64,000 nucleotides of DNA from JACKFB01 sp041389525. GTDB taxonomy: Bacteria > Myxococcota_A > UBA9042 > PHBI01 > JACKFB01. Below are positions 50,751-61,780 of this stretch, one piece after another (within the stretch, counting starts at the first letter, position 1; each line of letters opens with the position of its first letter). Below the pieces are notes generated by a model. The model was not told where the DNA came from, did no database searches, and saw only the letters and a program-made list of their open reading frames with translations. Position numbers and translations under genes: made by a program. The DNA lies in NCBI GenBank assembly GCA_041389525.1, contig JAWKRR010000004.1, positions 62,001 through 126,000 of the forward strand. Direction: 5' to 3'.

Positions 50751-52361
50751 ATGACTGCGCTGTTGAGGACTGTCGGGCTCACGGTGGCGTCGCTGTGCGC
50801 GCTGTCGGCTTGCCGTGGTCCCGATGACCGGCCGCGCCCCGTGCGGCTGGCGTTTGACCCCGAGCTGCTCGCCCGCGAGTGGGACGAGGGCCCGCGCCGT
50901 GACGCCGTCGAGGCGATGGTGGTGCGCAGCGCCCGCGAGTTCGCGCGGCAGCTCTTCGTCTCCGACCCGATGCCTTCGGGGATGCCGTCGGACCCGCCGG
51001 CGACGCGCGCGGTGGCCACCGCGGTCCTGGACGCGCTGAAGAACGGCGCTCAGGCCGCGCGGAACGCCGAGCCGCCCCAGTGGTGGAAGGGGGTCCCGGA
51101 GCCGACCGGCAACGTGGAGCACGACCTGCCGCGCAGCTACGTCGTCCAGGTCCAGCGCGGCGAGACCACGGCGCTGCTCGGCAAGTGGGCCGGGCGCGAA
51201 GTGCATGAGATCATGGAGGACAACCGCGAGCAGATGGGGACCCGGAAGTTCCTGCGGCCCGGCGACGACCTGACCATCACCATGAGCGCGAACCAGAAGC
51301 TGGCGTTCGACCAGGCGCGCGAGCGCTTCCAGCAGGACCGCCTCGACGGGTATTTCGCCAAGCACTACATCGAGAAGGTCGTCGTCTACGTCGTCCGCCG
51401 CGGCGACGTCATCGCGCGGGTGGCCCGGCAGTACGGCGAGACCCCCATCTGGCTGCTCGAGGCCTTCAATCAAGCTGATTTTCGCGCCCTGCAGGCCGGC
51501 GACACCATCCTCATCCCGGTGGTGCGCGAGCTGAGGGGAGGGCGGGCCGCGCCGCCGCGGCTGGTCGTCGTAGACAAGAGCGGTCGGCCCCTGACCACCG
51601 AGGAGCACGCCGAGCTCGGCGGCCGGATGCCCTCGACCCTCATCCGCCGCGCGCGCCTCGCCGTGGACGACTCCAACGTCTTCGAGCGCGCCGTGAGCGC
51701 CGGCCGACTCGCGGCCGTGGCACCGCAGATCGTCGCGGCCCCCACGCCCGAACCCTCCGCCGCGGCGATCTTGCCCGTGGCCGCCGCGCTGCCCCCGCCG
51801 GCGCCCGAGCTCCCGCCCCACGTCGCCCAGATGCTGCCCTCGCTGCGGCCCGTCGCCCGCGCCAGCGCTCCGGCCCGCGTCACCCGCCGCGAGGTGCTCA
51901 TCAAGCGCGGCGAGACCCTGGGCCACCTCGCCGAGTGGGGCGGCATGAGCGCGGCCGACATCGTCGCCGCCAACCCCGGCCTCAACCCGGACCACGTCGA
52001 GGTGGGCCAGAAGCTGGTGCTCCCGCTCACCGACCTCGCCTACGCCGACTTCGTGCTCGCCCGCGCCGGCACGCGCCCCGCCAGCCCTGCCATCGTGCCC
52101 GCCGCGCGCCCCGACGCGCCCGCTCTGGCCGCCGCCCCGCCGCGCCCCGCCTTGCCCGCCGCCCGCATCGCGCCCGCCGCCGCCCCCGTCGTCCCCAAGC
52201 CGGTCGTCTCGGCCCGTACCCACAAGGTCCAGAGCGGCGAGATCGCCTCCGCCATCGCCGCCCGCTACAAGGTCAGCTTGAGCGCGCTGGCCCGCGCGAA
52301 CCCGGGCAAGAACCTCGACAAGCTCTACGTCGGCAACAGCTTGGCGATCCCGAATCCGTAG
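50751..52361 (+). CDS. Lipoprotein with four LysM-type repeats
   Basis: A 536-residue lipoprotein from ATG 50751 behind GGAAGGGAGG. The lipobox is CALSAC. LysM-like units: a divergent one at ~125-180 (YVVQVQRGETTALLGKWAG), one at ~205-255 (VYVVRRGDVIARVARQYGET), one at ~380-430 (REVLIKRGETLGHLAEWGGM) and a C-terminal one (THKVQSGEIASAIAARYKVS). They are separated by Pro/Ala-rich linkers. LysM repeats bind peptidoglycan glycan chains. No M23, NlpC/P60 or transglycosylase domain is present, so it is a binder rather than a hydrolase. It precedes gyrB with its own promoter. Confidence 0.9.
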   Translation: MTALLRTVGLTVASLCALSACRGPDDRPRPVRLAFDPELLAREWDEGPRRDAVEAMVVRSAREFARQLFVSDPMPSGMPSDPPATRAVATAVLDALKNGAQAARNAEPPQWWKGVPEPTGNVEHDLPRSYVVQVQRGETTALLGKWAGREVHEIMEDNREQMGTRKFLRPGDDLTITMSANQKLAFDQARERFQQDRLDGYFAKHYIEKVVVYVVRRGDVIARVARQYGETPIWLLEAFNQADFRALQAGDTILIPVVRELRGGRAAPPRLVVVDKSGRPLTTEEHAELGGRMPSTLIRRARLAVDDSNVFERAVSAGRLAAVAPQIVAAPTPEPSAAAILPVAAALPPPAPELPPHVAQMLPSLRPVARASAPARVTRREVLIKRGETLGHLAEWGGMSAADIVAANPGLNPDHVEVGQKLVLPLTDLAYADFVLARAGTRPASPAIVPAARPDAPALAAAPPRPALPAARIAPAAAPVVPKPVVSARTHKVQSGEIASAIAARYKVSLSALARANPGKNLDKLYVGNSLAIPNP

Positions 52362-52445
52362 CCCGCTCTCGGCCCCCCCGGAGCGCCGCCCGAGATCGGC
52401 GGCGAACATCGCGAAATCATTGCCAAAATGCCGTGTTTTCGCGCC

Positions 52446-52474
52446 TTTACACCCCCGGGGTAGCGTGGTATCCA
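52446..52474 (+). promoter_or_regulatory. Putative gyrB promoter
   Basis: TTTACA (52446-52451), a 17-bp spacer and TATCCA (52469-52474), 43 bp before ATG 52517. The surrounding DNA is noticeably richer in A/T. Confidence 0.5.
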
Positions 52475-52516
52475 TTCCCCCCCTCGCCGCCAGGGCGGGA
52501 TGGCCACGGAGCGCGC

Positions 52517-54964
<2,448 letters not shown>

Positions 54965-55002
54965 CCGGCGACAGCGCTGGCCGGTGACGCGACGAGGAGC
55001 CT

Positions 55003-55695
55003 GTGGATGCTGAACGCGCGAGCTATCTGAAGGCGGTCGAGGCGGCGTTTTTGGCGCTGCGCGGCCGCGGCTTCATGCTCTCGCCGCGGGACGTGGGGCT
55101 GGTGGACGGGTGGCGTTCGCGAGGCGTGCCGTCGCGGGTGGTCGTGGCCGCGCTTGATGAGGCGGTGACGCGCTTTCGGGGGCGTCGACCGCCAGGGGTG
55201 CCGCTGCCGTCGTCGCTTGCGTACTTCGAGGCGCAGATTGAAGAGGCGGCGTCGCTGTGGCGCGAGCGGACGCTCTCCTGGGAGGCGCCGGCGCAGGTGG
55301 CGCCGCTGGCGCAGGGCGAGCCGGCGGCGGTCGAGGATTTGCGGGCCCGTGTGCTCGCGGCGGTCGAGGCGGCGGGCAAGAGCGCTGAAGACCCAGGCAC
55401 GCGGGACGTGCTGCGTGAGGCGTGGCGGGCGTTGTCGCGGGCGCCGGCGGACGCGGAGATCTGGAGCTTGACCGCGGAGGTGGACCAGCGGATGGTCGAC
55501 AGCGCCTGGGCCATGTTGGACGAGGACGCTCAAGCGGCCATCGACGCGGAGGCTGAAGCCCGCGTCGCGGCCCCGGGCGGGCCGATGAGTGAGTCGGCGC
55601 AGACTGAACAGCGACAGCGCGAGCGGGCCCGGATGGTGCGCGAGCGGTCGGCGCTGCCGGACTTGGTGGAGGTGCTCTGTGACCCCGAGCTGTGA
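55003..55695 (+). CDS. Putative DNA-replication accessory protein (DnaD-like start)
   Basis: A 230-residue soluble helical protein from GTG 55003 with GAGGAG upstream, 38 bp behind gyrB. The first ~90 residues (FLALRGRGFMLSPRDVGLVD and WRSRGVPSRVVVAALDEAVT) look like a winged-helix or DnaD-type replication-initiation domain. The remainder is Ala/Glu-rich helix ending RMVRERSALPDLVEVL. Its end overlaps the DnaC-like ATPase gene by 17 bp, which supports a joint role in helicase loading. I do not recognise the family with certainty. Confidence 0.75.
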   Translation: MDAERASYLKAVEAAFLALRGRGFMLSPRDVGLVDGWRSRGVPSRVVVAALDEAVTRFRGRRPPGVPLPSSLAYFEAQIEEAASLWRERTLSWEAPAQVAPLAQGEPAAVEDLRARVLAAVEAAGKSAEDPGTRDVLREAWRALSRAPADAEIWSLTAEVDQRMVDSAWAMLDEDAQAAIDAEAEARVAAPGGPMSESAQTEQRQRERARMVRERSALPDLVEVLCDPEL

Positions 55696-56530
55696 GCTAT
55701 GCCACGGGCTGGGCTACGTCCACGTGCTGGGCGGGGACTACGCTCGCGCCGAGGTCTGCGCGTGCCGAAGCGCCTGCGAGGAGTGTCGTGGCGAGCGCTT
55801 CGTGCTGGTGCGGCGCGATGGCTATGAGGTGGCGCAGCCCTGCTCGTGCCAGGACGGATTTCTGCGGGTCCGGTACTACTCCGAAGCCGGTATCCCCGCG
55901 GGGTACGGTCGCAAGTCTGTGGGCGACTACACGCCCGGCGGTGGCAGTCAGGGCGAGGTCAAGACGCGGCTGGCCCGCTTTCAAGACCGCTTCACGCCGA
56001 CGGAGAGCCGCGGGCTGCTGCTGTGGGGCCCGTCTGGGACCGGCAAGACCCACCTGGTCAGCGCCATCCTCAGCTATCTGTGTCTGGAGCGCGGCATCCG
56101 CTGCCGCTTCGTCGACTTCTTCCATCTCACGTCGCGGATTCGCTCGACCTTCGACTCCAACGGCGGCGAGAGCCAGGAGGACATCCTGCGGCCGCTGGTC
56201 GAGGTGCCCGTGCTGGCCATCGACGAGCTTGGAAAGGGCCACGGGACCGCGTGGGAGCTGAACATCGTCGATGAGCTGATCAGCCGGCGCTACAACGCCG
56301 GGCGCAGCATCCTGGCGACCTCGAATCACCCGCCCGCGCAGTGGCTGGACACGATCGCCCCCGCGTCCGGGCGGGGCGCGCGGGCAAAACAGCCAGCAGG
56401 CGTCAGCCTGGAAGAGCGCGTCGGGGCGCGGGCGTGGAGCCGGCTGGCCGAGACCTGCGACGTCCTTCGGGTGGACGGGCCGGACTGGCGGCTCACCCGC
56501 GGTCAGGCGTCGAAGTCCGCGGCGAGCTAG
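55679..56530 (+). CDS. DnaC/IstB-like ATPase with N-terminal zinc-finger region
   Basis: A 283-residue ATPase from GTG 55679, with GGAGG 7 nt upstream, overlapping the previous gene. Residues ~1-60 hold eight Cys in DnaJ-like pairs: CELCHGLGYV, CACRSACEECRGERFV and PCSCQDGFL. The AAA+ domain follows: Walker A WGPSGTGKTHLV, Walker B VLAIDELGKG, sensor-1 LATSNHPP, and a C-terminal RAWSRLAETCDVLRVDG. DnaC-type proteins deliver the replicative helicase to DNA; IstB serves transposition, but no transposase is present. The gyrB context favours helicase loading. Confidence 0.88.
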   Translation: MTPSCELCHGLGYVHVLGGDYARAEVCACRSACEECRGERFVLVRRDGYEVAQPCSCQDGFLRVRYYSEAGIPAGYGRKSVGDYTPGGGSQGEVKTRLARFQDRFTPTESRGLLLWGPSGTGKTHLVSAILSYLCLERGIRCRFVDFFHLTSRIRSTFDSNGGESQEDILRPLVEVPVLAIDELGKGHGTAWELNIVDELISRRYNAGRSILATSNHPPAQWLDTIAPASGRGARAKQPAGVSLEERVGARAWSRLAETCDVLRVDGPDWRLTRGQASKSAAS

Positions 56531-56554
56531 GCGCGGCCGCAACCTCGAGGCGTC

Positions 56555-58099
56555 TCAGCGAATCATCGCGAAGAGCGCGAGCAGGCCGACGACGTTGGCG
56601 ATGATGGCGCCCGCCACGACGATGCCCAGCAGGATGCTGCGCGCCCGGACCAGGGAGTCGCGGCCGGAAAAGACCGCCGGCATCAGGCCGTCCATGTCGG
56701 CGGCCTCGCCGTCCATCTCGCTCTCGATGGCGAAGGCGCGCATGCGGTCGCGGGTGTGCAGCGTGTGGCGGACGAGGTGTTCGGCGACCCAGAGGAAGAC
56801 GATGAGCATGACGCCTGCGAATCCCAGCAGCAGCCTGGCTTTTCGGAGGTCGTGGGCGGCTGTCCGGGCGGCGAGATCGTCCTCGCGCGTGCTGGCCAGG
56901 ATGCGGGGTGGCTGTGGCGTCTCGCGCAGAATGGCCTGCCAGTAGCCGGCGGCGAGCACGGGGTCGGTGCCAAGCGGTGCGGTGGCGACCTTGTCGCGCA
57001 CCAGCGCCCGGCCTCGCACCTCGGAGAGCAGCGCGTCGAGCGGCGGGCCGTCTGCGATGACCACCGGCGCGGTCGCGAAGGACTCGCCTGGGTCCAGAGG
57101 GTGCTCGTAGCACTGCAGTCGATGGAGGCCCTTGGGCAGGCCCGTCAGCTCGAGCTTGGCCTTGCCGCGCGCGGTGGTCAGCGCCTCGCTGCGCACCCAG
57201 GCGCCGTCGACGACTAGGTCGCAGAAGACGCGCGCCTCGGACTCCCAGGTGGTCAGGGTCGCGACCACCGACGCTCCCGGCGCGGCGACGATGGGCGTGG
57301 TGTCCAGGCGCATTCGGCGGCCGTAGGGGCGAAACAGCGCGTCGGTCTCCGTCCGATCTTCGCCGGAGCGCACCGTGATGCCGAGGCGAAAGCTCGGCTG
57401 GTTGCCCGCCAGGGTGAACGCCGCCAGGCCGCTGCCGTCGGTCACCAGCGCGGCTTCGCCGTCGGGCAGCGCGGCGTGGGCGATGGTGACGCGGGCGCCC
57501 GCCACTGGCTCGCCAGCGCGGGAGAGCACGCGCACGAACACGCGGTTGTCCATGTTCGCCGCCAGCTCGCCGGCCTCGGGCAGGATCGTGACCCGATGGG
57601 CCGTCGTGACCTCGGGCAGCGAGACGCGGGCGAGCTCAGGCAGCCCCGAGGTGGCGCGCCCATGGACCACGGGCAGCTTGAAGAGGAGCTCGGTCTCACC
57701 GCGGTCGGAGCTCGCCAGCATCGCGATCTCGACGTGGTCGCCTGCGTTTTCGGGGATCGGCACCGAGACGATCGCGGGGCTGTCTCCCACCACCGCAGCC
57801 TCGACGGGCTTGCCGTCCAGCCGCACGCGGCTCACCCGCACCTCGGTCCCGCGGCGCGCGTCGGCCAGGTGGCCGGAGACCCGCACGACGACCGGCAGCC
57901 CGGCGCGGGCCTGCTCGCCGCCGGCGACGAGGTAGGACGCCACGTCGGGCTCGCGGTCCAGGTCCAGGTACATCACGCCGATGACGAAGAGCGCGCTGCC
58001 GACCAAGCCCGTCAGACTCAGGCGAAACCAGCGTGCGTCGCCCAGGCGCTGGAGGCGACTGGACGGGCGCAGCGGCGGTGGGTGCTCGCTGGTGGTCAT
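56555..58099 (-). CDS. Membrane protein with large periplasmic Ig-like region
   Basis: A 514-residue protein from ATG 58099. One span near the N-terminus (FRLSLTGLVGSALFVIGVMY) is followed by ~350 periplasmic residues with beta-sandwich character: VVVRVSGHLADARRGTEVRV, FVRVLSRAGEPVAGARVTIA and ALVTDGSGLAAFTLAG (carboxypeptidase-regulatory-like). Two spans lie at the C-terminus: LLLGFAGVMLIVFLWVAEHL and ILLGIVVAGAIIANVVGLLA. No enzyme motif; unknown family. It is 100 bp downstream of the M23-like gene on the same strand and may be co-transcribed. Confidence 0.85.
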   Translation of the reverse strand: MTTSEHPPPLRPSSRLQRLGDARWFRLSLTGLVGSALFVIGVMYLDLDREPDVASYLVAGGEQARAGLPVVVRVSGHLADARRGTEVRVSRVRLDGKPVEAAVVGDSPAIVSVPIPENAGDHVEIAMLASSDRGETELLFKLPVVHGRATSGLPELARVSLPEVTTAHRVTILPEAGELAANMDNRVFVRVLSRAGEPVAGARVTIAHAALPDGEAALVTDGSGLAAFTLAGNQPSFRLGITVRSGEDRTETDALFRPYGRRMRLDTTPIVAAPGASVVATLTTWESEARVFCDLVVDGAWVRSEALTTARGKAKLELTGLPKGLHRLQCYEHPLDPGESFATAPVVIADGPPLDALLSEVRGRALVRDKVATAPLGTDPVLAAGYWQAILRETPQPPRILASTREDDLAARTAAHDLRKARLLLGFAGVMLIVFLWVAEHLVRHTLHTRDRMRAFAIESEMDGEAADMDGLMPAVFSGRDSLVRARSILLGIVVAGAIIANVVGLLALFAMIR

Positions 58100-58199
58100 C
58101 GCGCCTCCGGCTCGGCCGATGGGGCACACCGCTCACCATGACGCGTTTCGCAGCCCTCGTCAGGCCGCGACGGGCGCCGCGCAGCACCGAAGCGGTCGC

Positions 58200-59615
58200 T
58201 CAGCTTCGGCGCTCGTGGGTGCCGACCACAGGCGTCGCCTCGAGATCGCGCAGCAGCGTGCGGACCTCGTGCTCGAAGTGGTCGTGGCGCTCGGCGGGGA
58301 CCGGGTCGGCCTCGGCGAACTTGAGCTTCAGCGGATTCACCAGCTTGCCGTTCTGCCGCAAGCTGAAGAGCAGCTTGGGTTGGCTGGTCTTCCCGCTCTG
58401 GCCGACGTGTCCGATGATGCTCTTCTGGTTGACCAGCGCGCCGACCTTGATGCCGTTGCCGAGCTGGCCAAGGTGACCGTAGGTGCTGGTGTAGCCGTTG
58501 TCGTGCTTGATGGTGACCGCGGTGCCCAGGGACCCGCTCTCGCCTGCGAAGACGACGGTCCCGCTGGCCACGGCCCAGACCTGGGTGCCGGCCGCGGCGG
58601 TGTAGACCACCGGCGACGCCTTGGAGAGCTGGGCGTGCATCCCGGTCTCGGTGTCGGCGGAGACGCGCGTGTACTTCAGTGGCGACTTGAGGAATTCCTT
58701 GCGCACGGCCCGGCCGTCCGCCGTGTAGTAGCCCGACGCGCCCTCGGCGTCGGTGTAGTAGACAATCCGGTGTCGCCCGAACTTCCCGTCGTACTCGGCG
58801 GCCAGGATCTTGCCGTAGGCGAGGAACTTCCCTTCGACCGAGATCTTCTCGACGATGACCCGGAAGGTGTCGTCGGGGCGCACGTCCTGGAAGAAGTCGA
58901 TGTCCCAGGCGAAGAGGTCGATGATGAGGCCGCCAAGCTGCGAGCCCTCGCCGCAGCGGGCGATGGAGCCGTAGAGGCTGGACTTGATCGCGCAGCCGAC
59001 GTGGGCGACGGAGACCTGGGTCGGGACGGCGACCTTGCGGGCCACGTAGGCGCCGGTGTCGGCCAGGTCCACTTCGTAGCGGTCAAGCGCCGACTGGGTG
59101 TAGCGGAAGTGGCGAACCTGGCCCTCGTCGTCGAGCCAGACATCGAAGGCGTCGCCGACCTGCGCGGTGCGGAAGTCGAAGACCTTCTCCATCGCCTGGG
59201 TCAGCGGCACGGCGCTGCGGTTGTCGACGCCCTCGGCGCGCAGGGCACGCAGCAGGGTCTGGCCGCGCTGCAGGGTGCCGGCGACCTTGCGCCCGACGGG
59301 CTGGCCGAAGTCGTCAAGCTCGCGGTTCGACGGGGCGGGTTGGCCTGACGGGCTCGGCTGCGTCGAGCCGGGCCGGCCGTCGCGCGACTCCGTGTCGGTG
59401 GGAGCGCCGAAGCCCTCGACGCCGGGGAGGGCCTCGCCGGGGTTGACCGTGACGGGGGGCTGCAGGCGCTCCTGCAACGTGAGCGGGGCGACCTCGTCGC
59501 CGGAGAAGAAGAGCAAATAATTGACGGCCACCAGACTCAGCACGACGATGAAACTGCTGCCCCGAGACGCGCTGGGTCCACGCCGCTGTCGGCGGTGCTG
59601 GCTACGCAGCGGCAT
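58200..59615 (-). CDS. Degenerate M23/LytM-domain protein
   Basis: A 471-residue anchored protein. ATG 59615 is chosen; ATG 59633 is possible. A basic N-terminus and signal anchor SSFIVVLSLVAVNYLLFFSG precede a Pro-rich linker. An opacity/LysM-like middle (VAGTLQRGQTLLRALRAEGV and RIVYYTDAEGASGYYTADGR) matches the M23 family layout. The C-terminal LytM fold is recognisable (GTQVWAVASGTVVFAG, NGYTSTYGHLGQLGNG and SIIGHVGQSG), but the metal site is lost. H-x3-D is Ser334...Tyr338, and HxH is Lys414-Leu-Leu416; only His381 remains. It is therefore probably a non-catalytic activator, as EnvC and NlpD are for amidases. The 249-bp gap 59616-59864 shows no gene. Confidence 0.88.
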   Translation of the reverse strand: MPLRSQHRRQRRGPSASRGSSFIVVLSLVAVNYLLFFSGDEVAPLTLQERLQPPVTVNPGEALPGVEGFGAPTDTESRDGRPGSTQPSPSGQPAPSNRELDDFGQPVGRKVAGTLQRGQTLLRALRAEGVDNRSAVPLTQAMEKVFDFRTAQVGDAFDVWLDDEGQVRHFRYTQSALDRYEVDLADTGAYVARKVAVPTQVSVAHVGCAIKSSLYGSIARCGEGSQLGGLIIDLFAWDIDFFQDVRPDDTFRVIVEKISVEGKFLAYGKILAAEYDGKFGRHRIVYYTDAEGASGYYTADGRAVRKEFLKSPLKYTRVSADTETGMHAQLSKASPVVYTAAAGTQVWAVASGTVVFAGESGSLGTAVTIKHDNGYTSTYGHLGQLGNGIKVGALVNQKSIIGHVGQSGKTSQPKLLFSLRQNGKLVNPLKLKFAEADPVPAERHDHFEHEVRTLLRDLEATPVVGTHERRS

Positions 59616-59864
59616 GGGCTTATCGAGATACATCAGGTGCGGGCAGCTCACTGGCGGACGAGTTGGGCTCTAGGTTTCCGTCTCGGGGTCGAGACCGCGT
59701 CACCTATAGCAAGAACTGACGCTTTCGTGCGGACTGAATCTCAGCCGGGTTCGTTCGGTGGTCCGACCGCGCCGGGGGGCGGCCACGAAAGGACTCCCCG
59801 GCGACTAGCATGGGGCTTCGCGCGGTGTCAACCGTGCGGCGGCCTCATTGATTGGTCTTAGATA

Positions 59865-60749
59865 TCAATAAGTTGCGATCGTTTTGCCGGCGTTGCGCGA
59901 CGCCATCTCGACGGCCATGGAGATGGCCCGGATCATGCTTGTAGGGTCGGCCAGGCCGCGGCCGGCGATATCGTAGGCTGGCCCGTGGTCCGGGCTCGTG
60001 CGCGGCCGGGGCAGGCCCAGGGTCACGTTCACGCCATCAGAGAAGTGGATCAGCTTGAAGGGGACCAGCGCTTGATCGTGGTAGGGCGCGACCACCGCGT
60101 CGTAGCGGCCGTGTAGCGCTTGGTAGTAGACGGTGTCGGGCGAGACGGGGCCGGACACGTCGAGGCCTTCCTCGCGGAGCAGCGCGACCGCGGGCTCGAA
60201 GATGCGCGCCTCCTCGTCGCCGAAGAGGCCGCCGTCGCCGGCGTGGGGGTTGAGGGCGGCGATGGCCACCCTCGGGGCGGCGATGCCGAAGTGGTCGCGC
60301 AGCGCGCGGGCCACGATCCGCGAGGTGCGCACGAAGAGATCGGCGGTCAGGCGCCCGGGCACGTCGCGCAGCGCTACGTGCGTGGTCGCCGGGATCGTGC
60401 GCAGCCGCGGGCCGGCCATCATCATGACGACGGCAGCCACCCCGGCGCGGGCTGCGTAGAGCTCGGTGTGGCCTGGGAAATCACCGCCGAAGCAGGACTT
60501 CGAGACCGGGGCCGTCACCACGCCGTCGATGGCGCCGCTGGCCAGCGCGTGGGCCGATCGCTCGACCGCGTCTCGCGGGCCATCGCAGGGCTCAAAGCGC
60601 GCCTCGACGTTCGGGTAGAGCGCCTCGGGGCCGAAGATCACCCACTCCGCCAGCCCGCCAAGCTCGGCCAGCGCGGCGCGCGTGACCTCGGGCCCGATCC
60701 CGGCCGGGTCGCCCATCGTGAGGCCGATCCGCTGCAGTCGCCGCGTCAT
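59865..60749 (-). CDS. pdxA: 4-hydroxythreonine-4-phosphate dehydrogenase
   Basis: A 294-residue enzyme of pyridoxal-phosphate synthesis (DXP-dependent route). It oxidises 4-phosphohydroxy-L-threonine, which decarboxylates to aminoacetone phosphate. The ATG at 60749 overlaps the SurA-like stop by 4 bp. Family marks are GLTMGDPAGIGPEVTRAAL, VVTAPVSKSCF, FPGHTELYAAR, ATTHVALRDVPG, ALNPHAGDGGLFGDEE, VVAPYHDQALVPFK, and GLPRPRTSPDHGPAYDIAG near the end. The zinc-binding His residues (GHTE, ATTHVAL, PYHDQ) are present. It is a little shorter than E. coli PdxA (329). It closes the mfd operon. Confidence 0.95.
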   Translation of the reverse strand: MTRRLQRIGLTMGDPAGIGPEVTRAALAELGGLAEWVIFGPEALYPNVEARFEPCDGPRDAVERSAHALASGAIDGVVTAPVSKSCFGGDFPGHTELYAARAGVAAVVMMMAGPRLRTIPATTHVALRDVPGRLTADLFVRTSRIVARALRDHFGIAAPRVAIAALNPHAGDGGLFGDEEARIFEPAVALLREEGLDVSGPVSPDTVYYQALHGRYDAVVAPYHDQALVPFKLIHFSDGVNVTLGLPRPRTSPDHGPAYDIAGRGLADPTSMIRAISMAVEMASRNAGKTIATY

Positions 60750-61780
60750 TCGAGCCCGGCGCTGACCTTGCGGACCTCGATGAAGGAATCCGCGCGCAGG
60801 GTCTTGATCCACTGGGCGTAGAGCCGCTCCAGCTCGCGCTCGCGCAGGCGGTAGCGCAGCTGCCGCAGCAGGGTCTCGCGGTCCTCCTCGGTCGTGGAGT
60901 CCTTGTGGCGCTCACCGGTCAGCCGGATGAGGTGGAAGCCGAACTCGGTGCGCACCGGCGGGCTGACCTCACCGTCCGCGAGCTTCCAGACGGCGGCCTC
61001 GAAGGTCGGGTCCAGGTCGCCCTTGCCGAACCACCCAAGATCGCCGCCTGACGCCGCGTTCGTGTCCTGGCTCTCGCGCCGCGCCTCCTCCTCGAAGGTG
61101 ACCTCGCCGTCGAGCACGCGCTTGCGGATCCCCAGCAGGCGCGCCTGGGCCGCCGCCTCCTGGTCGGGGGTCGAGAACTCGTCGAGTCGCAGCAGGATGT
61201 GGGCGGCCCGGCGCTGGGTCAGCCCGCCCGCTGTCGCCACCTCGCGGTCAAAGGCCCGCTGGACCTCGTCCTCATCCACCTGCACCCGCGACGCGACTTT
61301 GATGCTAAGCACCTGATTCTTCAGCAGCTCTTTCTCCACGTGCGACCGGTAGGCGGCGATGGAAGCAAAGCCAGCCCCCTGCAGGGCCTCACTCAGCTCG
61401 TCGTCATCCCAGTCGTTTCCGGCCTTCAGCCGCTGGAGCTGCTCGTCGACCTGGGACTGCTTGGCCTCGAGCTTCATCTTGTTGGCCTCGCCCAAGATGA
61501 GCAGGTCGTTGACCAAGCCCTCGAGCACGTCGCCGCGGATCTTGAGGCGCTTCGCCGCGTCCAGGCGCTCTCCGCCGGCGGTGATCTGGGCCTCGAATGG
61601 GGCGATGGCGCGCTCGAGCTCGAAGCTGGTGATGAGCTCGCTGTTTACGACCGCCACGATGCCGTCGATGAGGGTGGCGTCCTCGGGCGGCCAAGCCTCG
61701 TCGCCCTCGGCGGCGCGGGCGGGGCTGACGTGGAGCGCGAGCGCCGCGATGGCTATGGACAGAACTCCGATGGCTCTCAC
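60746..61780 (-). CDS. SurA-like periplasmic peptidyl-prolyl isomerase
   Basis: A 344-residue exported chaperone from GTG 61780, overlapping the upstream stop (GTGA). The signal peptide MRAIGVLSIAIAALALHVSPARAA ends ARA. The SurA N-terminal helical domain (IDGIVAVVNSELITSFELER and IRGDVLEGLVNDLLILGEAN) is followed by one parvulin domain at ~190-295: AAHILLRLDEF, SGGDLGWFGKGDLDPTFEAA and PPVRTEFGFHLIRLTGER. SurA binds unfolded outer-membrane proteins on the way to the Bam complex; E. coli SurA has two parvulin domains, this one has one. It fits the many barrel and lipoproteins around it. Confidence 0.93.
   Translation of the reverse strand: MRAIGVLSIAIAALALHVSPARAAEGDEAWPPEDATLIDGIVAVVNSELITSFELERAIAPFEAQITAGGERLDAAKRLKIRGDVLEGLVNDLLILGEANKMKLEAKQSQVDEQLQRLKAGNDWDDDELSEALQGAGFASIAAYRSHVEKELLKNQVLSIKVASRVQVDEDEVQRAFDREVATAGGLTQRRAAHILLRLDEFSTPDQEAAAQARLLGIRKRVLDGEVTFEEEARRESQDTNAASGGDLGWFGKGDLDPTFEAAVWKLADGEVSPPVRTEFGFHLIRLTGERHKDSTTEEDRETLLRQLRYRLRERELERLYAQWIKTLRADSFIEVRKVSAGLE

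Noticed and set aside
52362..52516. Possible replication origin before gyrB
   Set aside because: No DnaA-box cluster and no dnaA, dnaN or recF beside it; only a promoter is seen.
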